DNA from: Desnuesiella massiliensis
GTDB taxonomy: Bacteria > Bacillota > Clostridia > Clostridiales > Clostridiaceae
DNA length: 64,000 bases
Direction: 5' to 3'
Assembly (NCBI RefSeq): GCF_001403615.1
Contig: NZ_LN879457.1
Coordinates: forward strand, 1,398,470 to 1,462,469
A program made the translations under genes and the position numbers. Of the stretch, positions 1-9,242 are shown piece after piece; position 1 is the first letter of the stretch; every line of letters begins with the position of its first letter. The notes under the pieces were generated by a model. It saw nothing but the letters and a program-made list of their open reading frames with translations. It did no database searches and was not told the DNA's origin.

Positions 1-738
1 GAACTTTTTGGCAGGAAAATGGGAGATAGAGAGGTGCTGGGGAGAATAGGAGCTATAATTGAAACTCCAGGATTTTATCCTAATTTAACAGCAAGAGAAA
101 ATTTAGATATACACAGGAGGCTCATGGGAATCCCAAATAAGGAGTATATAGATGAAGCCTTAGAAGTTGTAGGACTTAATAATTATGATATTGAAAAGAA
201 AAAGGTGAAGAAATATTCCTTAGGTATGAAGCAGAGGCTTGGTGTGGCAAGAGCAATGCTTCATAAACCAGAACTTCTCATACTGGATGAGCCAACTAAT
301 GGATTAGACCCCATAGGCATAAAAGAAATGAGAGAAACCTTAATAGAACTTAATAAAAAGAGAGAGATCACAATGCTCATATCAAGCCATATACTTGGAG
401 AAATACAGCAGCTTGCAACTAATATAGGAATTATTCATAATGGAAAGCTTTTAGAAGAGATTGATTATAACAGTTTGCAAAAAAAGAACAGACACTATAT
501 AAATCTAAAGGTTAGCAATGACAAAAGAGCCCTAGCTATTCTAGAGAATGAAATGAATATAAGAGATTATAAGGTTACAGAAGCAAATACCATCAGAATA
601 TATGAAATGCTGGATAAATCAAACAATATTGCAAAAGCTTTAATCTCCAAAGGCATAGAAGTCTATGAAGTGAATGTTATGAATGATACTCTTGAAGATT
701 ATTTTGTAAAGCTTACTGGAGGAGAAAACAATGCTTGA
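1..738 (+). CDS. ABC transporter ATP-binding protein, BcrA/lantibiotic-immunity type (5' partial)
   Basis: The frame is open from base 1, so the gene starts upstream of the window; the first internal Met is at 19. The visible part carries the Q-loop region (ETPGFYPNLTARENL), the ABC signature (YSLGMKQRLGVARAM), Walker B (LLILDEPTNGLDP) and the H-loop (SSHILGEI). Walker A lies outside the window. A C-terminal domain of about 90 residues follows, as in BcrA and LanF proteins. It would energise export of a peptide antibiotic or another hydrophobic substrate through the two permeases that follow; the first of these overlaps it by 8 bases, so they are translationally coupled. The substrate cannot be read from the sequence. 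Confidence 0.93.
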   Translation, partial: ELFGRKMGDREVLGRIGAIIETPGFYPNLTARENLDIHRRLMGIPNKEYIDEALEVVGLNNYDIEKKKVKKYSLGMKQRLGVARAMLHKPELLILDEPTNGLDPIGIKEMRETLIELNKKREITMLISSHILGEIQQLATNIGIIHNGKLLEEIDYNSLQKKNRHYINLKVSNDKRALAILENEMNIRDYKVTEANTIRIYEMLDKSNNIAKALISKGIEVYEVNVMNDTLEDYFVKLTGGENNA

Positions 739-1477
739 TGGGATATACTCTGAATTTCTAAAGCTTAAAAGAACAGGCTGTTATGTCTGTGTCTTACTCA
801 CTAGCTTCATTTGCTTGTATTTTTCTACAATGAATAAGCAGTCAGTGACCTCCTTAAATTGGTATGGATACTTCTTTAACTTTGAATTTCAAGCTTTTTT
901 GATATTTTATGCAATGGTAATTCCAAATATAGTTGCCATGGTATTTCTAAGAGAGTTTAGCTGCAACACAGCTTCCATAGAATTTTCATACCCTAAGGGT
1001 AGATTTGGAGCTTTTATAAATAAATTTATTATCAGCATATTAATGATAGCAGTGATTTATATAATAAGCTATATATGCATAGTATTAAGTGGTTTTGTTC
1101 TTTTAAAAACTCCATTAACCCTAGCGGTACTTGGAAATCATATTAAAGTGTTTTTGGTTTCCTTTGCTTTTCAGGTGGCCCTGGTACCCTTAGCAGCCAT
1201 GGTGGCATTATTAGGAAAGAGCATGATTATTTCCTTTGTTTATTCTATAGCATTAATCATAGGAAATGCAAGCTATATGCTAGGAGTAAAATATCAGGAA
1301 TTTATATTTTCCGTTTTACCAGCAGCCCCTATAGCAAAGTTTCAATCAACTATATGTCAAATTCCTGTGCCACTTAATGCAGTAATAACTAGACTGGATA
1401 TATATTTAGGAATTTTTGCGTTTCTAATAGGGACTACGGCATGCCTTATATTCTATAGAAAGGCTAATATTCATTAA
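731..1477 (+). CDS. ABC-2 type permease, lantibiotic/bacitracin exporter family
   Basis: A 248-residue integral membrane protein with about six hydrophobic segments. It starts with a short cytoplasmic leader (MLDGIYSEFLKLKRTGCY), typical of LanE/LanG-type permeases. Its start overlaps the end of the ATPase gene and it follows GGAGG at 719-723. It should form the transmembrane channel together with the next gene. The family is clear from the pattern E-F-x-K-L-K-R followed by ABC-2 hydropathy. The specific substrate is unknown. Confidence 0.85.
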   Translation: MLDGIYSEFLKLKRTGCYVCVLLTSFICLYFSTMNKQSVTSLNWYGYFFNFEFQAFLIFYAMVIPNIVAMVFLREFSCNTASIEFSYPKGRFGAFINKFIISILMIAVIYIISYICIVLSGFVLLKTPLTLAVLGNHIKVFLVSFAFQVALVPLAAMVALLGKSMIISFVYSIALIIGNASYMLGVKYQEFIFSVLPAAPIAKFQSTICQIPVPLNAVITRLDIYLGIFAFLIGTTACLIFYRKANIH

Positions 1478-1489
1478 TAGGAGGAAGCT

Positions 1490-2224
1490 ATGTTTAATAT
1501 TGTAATGTGCGAGATGAAGAAATTTAAAAGAATATGGATTTTGTTAATTATTGGGGTGTTTGTTTTAATCCAAGTGAGTTCTGCTCCTGTAAATATGTCT
1601 ACTATGAAAAGTGCTGATGATTTATTTACTTGGGTGAATATGATGACATTTTCTTGTGGTTTTCTTACAGCCATAAATATTCTTACAGCCTATGTGTTCC
1701 TAGAGGAATATAAAAACAACACCATGGTAACAATGATAACCTATAAGTATGAAAGGTGGAAAATATTTTTAGGAAAGATCTTTGCTATAATCTTAATTTC
1801 AGTATTATTATATATTGTAGAATTTACTATGCTTACTTTAATAAGCTTTATATCTTTTAAAAGTACCCTTACATTAGCAGTTATAACAAAGCATCTTATA
1901 CTAACTGCTAAAGCCTTTATCTTTCAAATGCTTATGATTACAGTAACAGCCTGTGTAGCACTTGTAAGTAAGGATTTTATTGCACCCATAATGTATATAG
2001 GTATACAGCTTATTGCAAGCTTTGTATTTCTATCCTACCCAGCGGTAAGAGCATATATACCTTTTCCACTGCCAGTAGTGTCTAATCTTATGCTTATAAG
2101 AGATAATTACAAAATTATAAGAGACATCTCCATAATGCCAAGTGCAGTTATTATAGCGGTAATAATGTTTGTGGGAGGCCTTGTATATGGGTGTTGGTAT
2201 ATAAATAGGATGGATGTTTCGTAG
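1490..2224 (+). CDS. ABC-2 type permease, second subunit
   Basis: A 244-residue membrane protein of the same class as its upstream neighbour, with the leader MFNIVMCEMKKFKRIW and six predicted membrane spans. It starts 12 bases after the previous stop with GGAGG at 1481-1485. The three genes form one operon that ends at the hairpin at 2257. The 3' 460 bases of this gene occur again, with about a dozen mismatches, at 8562-9023, on the far side of the conflict cluster. Confidence 0.85.
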   Translation: MFNIVMCEMKKFKRIWILLIIGVFVLIQVSSAPVNMSTMKSADDLFTWVNMMTFSCGFLTAINILTAYVFLEEYKNNTMVTMITYKYERWKIFLGKIFAIILISVLLYIVEFTMLTLISFISFKSTLTLAVITKHLILTAKAFIFQMLMITVTACVALVSKDFIAPIMYIGIQLIASFVFLSYPAVRAYIPFPLPVVSNLMLIRDNYKIIRDISIMPSAVIIAVIMFVGGLVYGCWYINRMDVS

Positions 2225-2256
2225 GAGTAAGATTAAAATATTCAATAATAAAAATC

Positions 2257-2290
2257 AGAAGTGAAGTTTAAGGGCTTTACTTCTATTTTT
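2257..2290 (+). terminator. Rho-independent terminator of the ABC operon
   Basis: The arms AGAAGTGAAG and CTTTACTTCT pair with one mismatch and are followed by a T-rich tract. Closely related hairpins recur at 3824, 9053, 29007 and 32597. Confidence 0.8.
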
Positions 2291-2403
2291 ATTTTCATAC
2301 TTAGGTCAAGTCTCAAAAATATAATAGCAAACATTGATGATAAGAGGAATTTATTGAATTGCTATCAATATAATTTAACATGAGTAATTTTTTGAGGAAT
2401 ATT

Positions 2404-3755
2404 ATGGTAAAGGGAGAGGCTTTAGAGTATTTTGATTTAAACATAGGGCAAAATTATTTGAGTGATTGGAGTGCTTCACTTGCTCTAAGGGAAATTGTTG
2501 CAAATGGAATAGATGAAAAAGGGGAAGGAAATTTCGATTTCAACTGGTTAGAAAATGGAACAATTATAATTAAGGATTATGCTGAGGGCTTGAAGCCTGA
2601 ACAGTTGATTTTTCAAGGGTATGATAAAAGAAATAGAAATGATAAAATCGGAAAGTTTGGATTTGGGTTGAAAGATGCCATAGGAGTTCTATGGTCCGAA
2701 AATATAATTGTAGAGATTAGATCTACAGGCTACAAATTTACCTTTGAAATGAAGGAGAAAAGTAAAGGATGTAAATTTAAAACTTTACATGCATGTATTA
2801 GGAAATTTGAGGCCGACAACTTCAAGGGAACTGAGTTTACAATTTATAATTGCCCCTTTACTGATTATGAAGAAGCAAGAATGAATTTTATAAGATATGA
2901 GAATCCCACAATATTATCCAGGACCACTAAAGGGCAAATACTTGAAAAAGATACAAGCTCTGTTACAAACATATATTTAAATGGAATGAAAATTGCTGAA
3001 GATAATAAATTAAGGTTTTCCTATAATATTACCAATCCTAGCAGCAAAATTAAAAATGGATTAAACAGAGAAAGAAAATATGTAAGTAGAATTGTTTATC
3101 AGAGTGACCTTGTGAATATGCTTAATAAAAATGAAGAAGAAATTGTGTCAGATATTTTAGTTGAACAGTTGAAAAACTCATATGAAGGGAATAATATGTC
3201 AGAGATTACTTGGAAGGATGTTATCATTAAAACATGTAATTATATTTTGAAGAATAATAAAACAATCTTTGTAAGCTCTGAAGATAGAGAAAAAACAATG
3301 AATCTTATAAATTATTAGTAGCCAACAGGGGTTTTTTAATACTCAGGATTTCAAATGAAATATCAAGAACAATAAAAAAGTATGCAGGACTGCTCACAGA
3401 AACAAAACTTTTTATAGAAGATTTTTCAATAGAACTGCAGCAAACATATTCGATGGATCAGCTTACTGAAAATGAGAAAGAAGTACTAAATAAAGTACTA
3501 AAATTATTAAAGAACATCAATGCATTAAAAAGCGAACATTACTTGCTGGAAGATGTTCGCTTTTCAGAACAAAATTTAGCCTATACAGATGAAGAGAAAA
3601 GTACAATTGTTATTCCAAGAAGTTGTTTGGGTTCTGTTGAAAGTTGCTCACGAAACCTGATTAATGCATTATCGAGTATAAGACAGGGCTCAAGCCAATT
3701 TAAAGATATCATTATTGGTGAATTATGCTCAGAATTTCTTGATAACAGAAAATAG
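2404..3755 (+). pseudogene. GHKL-fold ATPase-like protein, frameshifted near 3290-3316
   Basis: The first part (to 3318) has a GHKL ATPase layout: N-box LREIVANGIDE near residue 30 and G2 box GKFGFGLKDAIG near residue 85. It is therefore related to HSP90/MutL-type ATP-binding proteins. After the TAG at 3316 a second frame, open from 3288, reads on without a stop (VANRGFLILRISNEI) into the 100-residue stretch beginning at 3453. The two halves together make one protein of about 450 residues, so a one-base indel between 3288 and 3316 is likely. ATG 2404 is chosen over 2380 because GAGGA at 2394-2398 is well spaced for it. The C-terminal part lines up loosely with the tail of phage- and plasmid-type GHKL proteins. 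Function is not known; the position next to AlbA_2 and TOTE genes suggests a conflict role (inference). Confidence 0.65.
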
Positions 3756-3786
3756 ACAAGTAGTTCGGTTGGAATGAATCAAAAAA

Positions 3787-3858
3787 GTTTCTCCCTAGCT
3801 TAGAGAGAATTTAAAAAGCTATCAGAAGTAAAGGTTAACAGCTTTACTTCTATTTTTT
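3787..3858 (+). terminator. Terminator module with upstream palindrome
   Basis: A short palindrome-like segment (CTCCCTAGCTTAGAGAG, 3791-3807) precedes a second hairpin with arms AGAAGTAAAG and CTTTACTTCT (3824-3850) and a T run. The same two-part module recurs at 28974-29046 and in part at 32573-32634. Confidence 0.7.
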
Positions 3859-4033
3859 ATATACATCTGATATCTAAATATAGAAAAGATATAGAAAATC
3901 CTAGAGGAGGCATTTATTTTAGGTTTATTTTGAAATATAAGATAAAATCATAAAATAGTATTTTAAAATAAGTTTGAAAAATGAAATAAAGTGATATACT
4001 GAAGATAAGATTGCTTTTAGTGGAGGTAATGCT

Positions 4034-4306
4034 TTGTTTAATGCAGCTGGATCCTTTGAATTTAAGCGGGATAAATCTCTTTTTTATACGGGTTATAAAC
4101 CAAGTCCACTTTGTACAAATAATTTTGTTAAAATAGATGAAGAATTAGTTTGTTTTCCTAATAATGTTAATAGAGCAATTAGATATATTTTATACAAAAT
4201 GACACAAACAGTGACGGTTAAATTCAGATCATTTTATTATATTGTAAAGTTTGGAGGCAAGGTAAGTGGAAAATATAGAAGAATTATTAATGGCAGAAAC
4301 AAATGA
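4034..4306 (+). CDS. Small hypothetical protein (TTG start), uncertain
   Basis: A 90-residue frame starts at TTG 4034, seven bases after GGAGGT (4022-4027), which favours real translation. It overlaps the start of the next gene by 41 bases and its last third runs through that gene's ribosome binding site. No motif is recognisable; the product is basic at its C-terminus. It may be a true leader gene whose translation couples to the AlbA_2 gene, or a spurious frame. Confidence 0.35.
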   Translation: MFNAAGSFEFKRDKSLFYTGYKPSPLCTNNFVKIDEELVCFPNNVNRAIRYILYKMTQTVTVKFRSFYYIVKFGGKVSGKYRRIINGRNK

Positions 4307-5693
4307 TATAGAATTTAAGGAAACATTAGAAGTTTCTAAACCTAAAAGTTGGTTAAAGACAGTGGCTGCCTTTGCTAATGGGATTGGTGGTTCTATATTT
4401 TGGGGAATAAGTGATGATAGAAATGTTATTGGTATAGACAATTGTCAAAAGGTTATAGAGAAGGTAACAGAAATTATTAAGATAAAAATAGAACCAATGA
4501 TTTTATTTAAAATTACACCAATTGAGGTAAGCAATAAGACTATACTCAGGTTAGAGGTTAAACCAGGAACAGCGACCCCTTATTATTATGTAAGTGATGG
4601 TAATAAAATTGCATTTATAAGACTAGGAAATGAGAGTGTAGTTGCACCATCACATATATTAAATGAATTAATATTAAAAGGGCAAAGATTGAGCTTTGAT
4701 GCAATGTCATCTAAGCTGAAGTTTAACGAGGTTAGCTTTACTTTGTTTGAAGCCACTTATAAACAAAGGACAAGAAATGGTATTGAAAAACCAAATGACT
4801 ATTTATCCTTTGGATTAATGGAGGATAATGGGGTGTTAACCAACGCTGGGGTATTATTTTCAGATCAGTGCCCAATCTCTCAGTCAAGGGTATTTTGTAC
4901 TCGCTGGAATGGACTAGATAAAGGGTCAATATTTGATGATGCAATTGATGATAAAGAGTATGAGGGTAACTTAATAAAGCTTCTTGAGCAAGGAACTGCT
5001 TTTATTAAGAACAATTCAAGGGTCAAATGGAGGAAAACTCCAACTGGAAGGGATGAAATGCCAGACTATCCAGAAAGAGCAGTTTTTGAGGCTTTAGTAA
5101 ATGCTCTAATTCATAGAGATTATATGATTTTAGGTTCGGAAGTTCATATAGATATGTACGATGACAGGCTTGAAATTACTTCTCCAGGTGGTATGTTTAA
5201 TGGCAAAAGGATTCAGGAAATTGACATACTGCATGTACCATCTTTAAGGAGGAATCCTGTAATTTCAGATGTGTTTCACAGATTGAAGTTTATGGAGCGT
5301 AGAGGCAGCGGATTAAAGAAGATTTTAAAGGAATACGAAGAAAAAGAACTACCAGAGTTTTATTCCGAGCAGCAGTTTTTTATTGTTACATTAAAAAACA
5401 AAAATTATTTTAATGGTGGAACTACACCAAACACTACACCAAACACTACACCAAACACTACACCAAACATTACAGAAAAAGAAGAGTTAATCATAAAATT
5501 AATTAAAGACAACCCACAGATAACTGTAAAAGATATAGCTGAAATGGCAGGGAATATTACAATTGATGGGGTAAAATACAATTTAAAGAGGTTAAAAGAA
5601 AAAGGAATAATAAAGAGAATAGGTTCTAATAGAAAAGGCTATTGGGAAGTAGTTGATTTTGATGGATTACAGCGAGCTTTTAGAAAAATATAA
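4266..5693 (+). CDS. AlbA_2 (Schlafen-type) domain ATP-binding protein
   Basis: A 475-residue protein from GTG 4266, preceded by GGAGGC at 4254. Residues 1-130 match the AlbA_2/Schlafen N-terminal domain (EFKETLEVSK, AAFANGIGGSIFWGISDD, FIRLGNESV). Residues about 270-370 match the C4-type HATPase region (ERAVFEALVNALIHRDY, LEITSPGGM, RRGSGLKKI). A four-fold TTPN repeat then links to a C-terminal winged-helix segment (TVKDIAEMAG, LKRLKEKGIIKRIG). Proteins of this layout are annotated as putative transcriptional regulators or RNA-binding proteins and often lie in defence regions. It overlaps the primase gene by 32 bases, so the two are probably co-expressed. Confidence 0.88.
   Translation: MENIEELLMAETNDIEFKETLEVSKPKSWLKTVAAFANGIGGSIFWGISDDRNVIGIDNCQKVIEKVTEIIKIKIEPMILFKITPIEVSNKTILRLEVKPGTATPYYYVSDGNKIAFIRLGNESVVAPSHILNELILKGQRLSFDAMSSKLKFNEVSFTLFEATYKQRTRNGIEKPNDYLSFGLMEDNGVLTNAGVLFSDQCPISQSRVFCTRWNGLDKGSIFDDAIDDKEYEGNLIKLLEQGTAFIKNNSRVKWRKTPTGRDEMPDYPERAVFEALVNALIHRDYMILGSEVHIDMYDDRLEITSPGGMFNGKRIQEIDILHVPSLRRNPVISDVFHRLKFMERRGSGLKKILKEYEEKELPEFYSEQQFFIVTLKNKNYFNGGTTPNTTPNTTPNTTPNITEKEELIIKLIKDNPQITVKDIAEMAGNITIDGVKYNLKRLKEKGIIKRIGSNRKGYWEVVDFDGLQRAFRKI
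5421..5468 (+). repeat. Four tandem 12-bp repeats inside the AlbA_2 gene
   Basis: Four perfect copies of ACTACACCAAAC encode the repeated linker Thr-Thr-Pro-Asn, just before the winged-helix domain. Copy-number change keeps the frame but alters linker length. Confidence 0.95.
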
Positions 5694-6510
5694 ATTATTA
5701 CAAAGTGAAAATGATGTGTTAAGGGCAGAAATAGCAAAGCTCAATGCTAAGCTTATAAAATATTCTCCTGCAGAAAATTGTGCAGAAAAAATATATGAGG
5801 CAATTATTAATTATAAAGATAACGATATATCTTTAATAACGAGTACTAGTTCACCTCAAGAAAAAATAGATTTGTTTTTAACTCTTTTCAGAGGAAGAGA
5901 AAATGTATGTGCTAAAAGGTGGAAAAATAAACCGGGGTATTCTCCTTTTTGCTTTAATGATTTTAAAACTGGAATTTGTAATAAACCAAGAATAAAGTGC
6001 ACTGAATGTAAAAATAGTAGATTTGCTCCACTAAATAGTGAGCAATTAAAGAAACATCTTATGGGGGAGGAAGTATTGGGATTATACCCTATGACAGAGA
6101 AAGATACTTGTTATCTCTTAGTGATAGATCTTGATGAAGCTAGATGGCAAGATGATAGCAATGTAATAAGAAATGTTTGCGTAGTAAACAAAATACCAGT
6201 ATATGTTGAGCGTTCAAGGTCGGGTCAAGGATGTCATATATGGTTTTTCTTTGACGCGGAGATTAAAGCATCGATTGCTAGAAGCTTCGGAATGACAATT
6301 CTTAATCTTGCAATGCAAGAGTGCGGAGAAATAAAGTTTGACTCTTATGATAGATTATTTCCTAGTCAAGATTTTCTTCAAAAGGATGGATTCGGGAACT
6401 TGATTGCCCTACCTTTGCAAAAAGAGGCAAGAGTAAAGAATAATTCGGTTTTTATCGATGAAAATTTTAATGCATTTAAGGATCAATGGGTATATCTTTC
6501 ACAAATTTAA
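5662..6510 (+). CDS. TOTE-type archaeo-eukaryotic primase domain protein (N-terminal half of a split protein)
   Basis: About 282 residues from ATG 5662 (TTG 5653 also possible). A short coiled coil is followed by a Cys cluster (C..C pairs near residues 104-124), the catalytic acid pair in VIDLDE (residues about 154-159), the SGQGCHIWFFF motif (187-197) and RLFPSQD...GFGNLIALPLQ near the end. This set is characteristic of the primase domain of TOTE conflict systems. The frame ends at TAA 6508-6510 and continues in the same frame, with no further stop, into the helicase at 6595. Homologues I know of are usually single primase-helicase polypeptides, so this is likely the 5' half of one gene cut by a nonsense codon. 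As it stands the primase could still be made alone. Confidence 0.88.
   Translation: MDYSELLEKYKLLQSENDVLRAEIAKLNAKLIKYSPAENCAEKIYEAIINYKDNDISLITSTSSPQEKIDLFLTLFRGRENVCAKRWKNKPGYSPFCFNDFKTGICNKPRIKCTECKNSRFAPLNSEQLKKHLMGEEVLGLYPMTEKDTCYLLVIDLDEARWQDDSNVIRNVCVVNKIPVYVERSRSGQGCHIWFFFDAEIKASIARSFGMTILNLAMQECGEIKFDSYDRLFPSQDFLQKDGFGNLIALPLQKEARVKNNSVFIDENFNAFKDQWVYLSQI
6508..6510 (+). other. In-frame TAA separating primase and helicase halves
   Basis: The codons on both sides read DQWVYLSQI-stop-KLSEEFVLNFIKTHKI in a single frame. The 28 codons between this TAA and ATG 6595 contain no other stop. No ribosome binding site is evident just before ATG 6595. Confidence 0.85.
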
Positions 6511-6594
6511 AAACTATCAGAAGAGTTTGTCCTAAACTTTATAAAAACCCATAAGATTTCTGAAGGCGATAAAGAGAATAAGTTTATAGAACAT

Positions 6595-8550
6595 ATGAAC
6601 AATAAAAAAGAAATTAAAGCTCAAAAAGTTGATTTTTCTGAAAAAATTATTATGAATAGATGTAGTGGAATAACAATATGTAAAGAGGGGATATCCCCAA
6701 AAGGATTATTTGTTTTGCGCAAAATGGCATCCTACTTAAATCCAGAATTTTATTCAAAACAAGCAATGAGGCAATCAACCTATAAAATACCGAGGATCAC
6801 TGTTATGTATGAAGAAAATGAAAGTGATATTACTATACCACGAGGATTAGAAACTAAACTTATTAATTTATTAAGTGAATGTGCTATTAATTATTCTATA
6901 ATAGATAACAGAATTGATGGAAGGAAAATTAATGTTAGTTTTAAAGGCGAGCTAAATGAAAAACAGCAGCTTGCTTTTGAGGAAATGAATAAATTCGATA
7001 ATGGTGTATTATCTGCCACAACTGGCTTCGGAAAGACAGTTATTGGGGCTAGAATTATTGCTGAAAAAAAGACATCAGCATTAATACTTGTTCATACTAA
7101 AGAATTGGCTGCGCAATGGAAAGAACGTCTTGAACAATTCTTAGAAATAGATGAGGAGGTTCAAGGCAATAAAAGGAAGGCTTCAATTATAGGTCAACTT
7201 GGTAGTGGTAAAAATTCTTTAAATGGAGTAATAGATATTGCAATTATGCAGTCGATGTTTGAAAAAGACAAAAGCATAAAGCCATTTGTTAACAAATACG
7301 GATTAATTCTAGTTGATGAGTGTCATCATATTTCTGCAACGAATTTTAATAGAATTCTAAGCTATGCTAGCGCAAAATATGTTTACGGATTAACTGCTAC
7401 GCCTATTCGTAAAGATGGGCATCATCCTATTATTTTCATGCAATGTGGACCTATACGATATAAAGTAGATGCTAAGCAGGAGGCAAAACAAAGAAGTTTT
7501 GATCATTTTATTGCACCTAGATTTACATCTACTAGAATGCCAATAAATGAAGAGGATAGAGAATGGTGTATTACTGAAATTTATCAACATATTTGTGAAA
7601 GCAATTATAGAAATGATTTAATTGTGAATGATATAGAAGTAGCCATAAACGCTGGTAGGAATCCTTTGGTATTAACAGAAAGAACAAGTCATATTAGTGT
7701 TTTAGTAAATATGCTTAGTGGAAAAGATTTTCAAATAATTGTGTTGTCTGGAGAATTATCTACTAAAAAAAGAAAAGAGGCATTAGATAGGATTAAAGCC
7801 ATAAGCAATGGGGATAGGTATGTAATTGTGGCAACTGGAAAACTTATTGGAGAAGGCTTTGATGAGGCAAGATTAGATACACTGTTTATGACAATGCCTA
7901 TAGCGTGGAAAGGCACAATTGCTCAATATGCAGGAAGACTTCATAGAAATTATGAAGGTAAGAAGGAAGTTGTTATCTATGACTATGTGGATGTTCACAT
8001 ACCAGTTTTAGAACGGATGTATCACAAGCGATTAACTGCATATCGCTCTGTAGGATATAGCGTTAGGAATAATATTATGGATTCAGATACTGAAAGTGGT
8101 ATTTATGATGACTCTGATTATTTTGAACATGTATTAAAGGACATTGTAGGTGCTAAGAAAAATATATTAGTATCAAGTCCATTTCTTCAAAAGAAAAAAA
8201 TAAATTCCATAAAAGAAAGATTAATTGAGAAATATAAATCGGGGATAAAGATAACTTTATGTATTAGAGAGAAGAGTGAGTATTCAGAAAAACAAAAGAG
8301 CTACATTGCTGAGTTTATTGAAGAAATGCAAAATCAAGGTATCAATGTAATTCAGATTAAACATAACAGATATAGGTTTATGATTGTTGATCATAAAATA
8401 GTGTGGTATGGAGGCATTGATATTTTTGGTGGCAGCTATGATGATAATTCGCTGATTCGAGTGCAAAATGAAGAGTTAGCAAATGAATTAGTTGGAGCTA
8501 TTATGGAAATAAAAAATATATATTTAGAAAACGATAAAGAAGAGGAGTAA
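6595..8550 (+). CDS. SF2 helicase with C-terminal PLD-like domain (TOTE type, C-terminal half)
   Basis: 651 residues. Walker A ATTGFGKT at about 140-147, Q-to-A spacing typical of SF2, DEAD-family box DECH at about 240-243, motif III GLTATP, motif V ATGKLIGEGFD and motif VI QYAGRLHR at about 443-450. The last 130 residues (LVSSPFLQKKK, RFMIVDHKIVWYGGIDIFGG) look like a degenerate phospholipase-D-type domain. This combination follows the TOTE primase in known proteins. The enzyme would translocate on nucleic acid next to the primase; its target is unknown. ATG 6595 lacks a good ribosome binding site, which supports the split-gene view. Confidence 0.87.
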   Translation: MNNKKEIKAQKVDFSEKIIMNRCSGITICKEGISPKGLFVLRKMASYLNPEFYSKQAMRQSTYKIPRITVMYEENESDITIPRGLETKLINLLSECAINYSIIDNRIDGRKINVSFKGELNEKQQLAFEEMNKFDNGVLSATTGFGKTVIGARIIAEKKTSALILVHTKELAAQWKERLEQFLEIDEEVQGNKRKASIIGQLGSGKNSLNGVIDIAIMQSMFEKDKSIKPFVNKYGLILVDECHHISATNFNRILSYASAKYVYGLTATPIRKDGHHPIIFMQCGPIRYKVDAKQEAKQRSFDHFIAPRFTSTRMPINEEDREWCITEIYQHICESNYRNDLIVNDIEVAINAGRNPLVLTERTSHISVLVNMLSGKDFQIIVLSGELSTKKRKEALDRIKAISNGDRYVIVATGKLIGEGFDEARLDTLFMTMPIAWKGTIAQYAGRLHRNYEGKKEVVIYDYVDVHIPVLERMYHKRLTAYRSVGYSVRNNIMDSDTESGIYDDSDYFEHVLKDIVGAKKNILVSSPFLQKKKINSIKERLIEKYKSGIKITLCIREKSEYSEKQKSYIAEFIEEMQNQGINVIQIKHNRYRFMIVDHKIVWYGGIDIFGGSYDDNSLIRVQNEELANELVGAIMEIKNIYLENDKEEE

Positions 8551-8561
8551 AATTAAGCGAA

Positions 8562-9023
8562 AAATATTTTTAGGCAAGATATTTGCTGTAATATTAATTT
8601 CAGTAATATTATATCATAGAATTTGCTATGCTTACTTTAATAAGCTTTATATCTTTTAAAAGTACCCTTACATTAGCAGTTATAACAAAGCATCTTATAC
8701 TAACTGTTAAAGCCTTTATCTTTCAAATGCTTATGATTACAGTAACCGCATGTATATCACTTGTAAGCAAGGATTTTATTGCACCCATAATGTATATAGG
8801 TATACGGCTTATTGCAAGCTTTGTATTTCTATCCTACCCAGCGGTAAGAGCATATATACCTTTTCCACTGCCAGTAGTGTCTAATCTTATGCTTATAAGA
8901 GATAATTACAAAATTATAAGAGACATTTCCATAATGCCAAGTGCAGTTATTATAGCGGTAGTAATGTTTGTGGGAGGCCTTATATATGGGTGTTGGTATA
9001 TAAATAGGATGGATGTTTCATAG
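8562..9023 (+). pseudogene. Broken duplicate of the second ABC permease (3' part)
   Basis: From about 8562 to the stop at 9023 the sequence matches 1763-2224 with about a dozen mismatches over its last 395 bases. It lacks the 5' half and has a two-base deletion near 8612 (TATATCATAGAA versus TATATATTGTAGAA) that breaks the frame. A 131-residue remnant frame remains from 8628. The copy is followed by the same terminator type as the original. Confidence 0.9.
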
Positions 9024-9052
9024 GAAAAAGGTTAAAATATTTGTTGGTAAAA

Positions 9053-9092
9053 ATCAGAAGTGAAGCTTAAGAGCTTTACTTCTGATTTTTTT
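9053..9092 (+). terminator. Rho-independent terminator
   Basis: The 15-base arms ATCAGAAGTGAAGCT and AGCTTTACTTCTGAT pair with one mismatch and are followed by eight Ts. It is the strongest member of the recurring terminator family. Confidence 0.88.
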
Positions 9093-9096
9093 TATG

Positions 9097-9165
9097 TAAA
9101 TTTCAATAATCAATAAAATAAAATATATAAAGATGTAAAATTATATGCTAAAATTATGATATATA
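9097..9165 (+). promoter_or_regulatory. Promoter-like segment repeated at 34757
   Basis: About 69 bases align closely to 34757-34825. The conserved core TGTAAAATTATRTGNTAAAAT contains an extended -10-like box (TG-N-TAAAAT). It lies upstream of the first unit of the immunity-like array and is a candidate promoter for it. No clear -35 box is visible. Confidence 0.4.
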
Positions 9166-9213
9166 CTGGAATAATTGGGAAATATGCTAAGAAAGAAATA
9201 AAAGAAGCTATGT

Positions 9214-9230
9214 GTAAATAGTAATTTGAC
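9214..9230 (+). repeat. Family-B intergenic repeat, right half only
   Basis: TAAATAGTAATTTG, the right arm of the family-B hairpin, lies immediately before the GGAGG of the first unit. The left arm is absent here. Confidence 0.6.
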
Positions 9231-9242
9231 AGGAGGAAGAAA

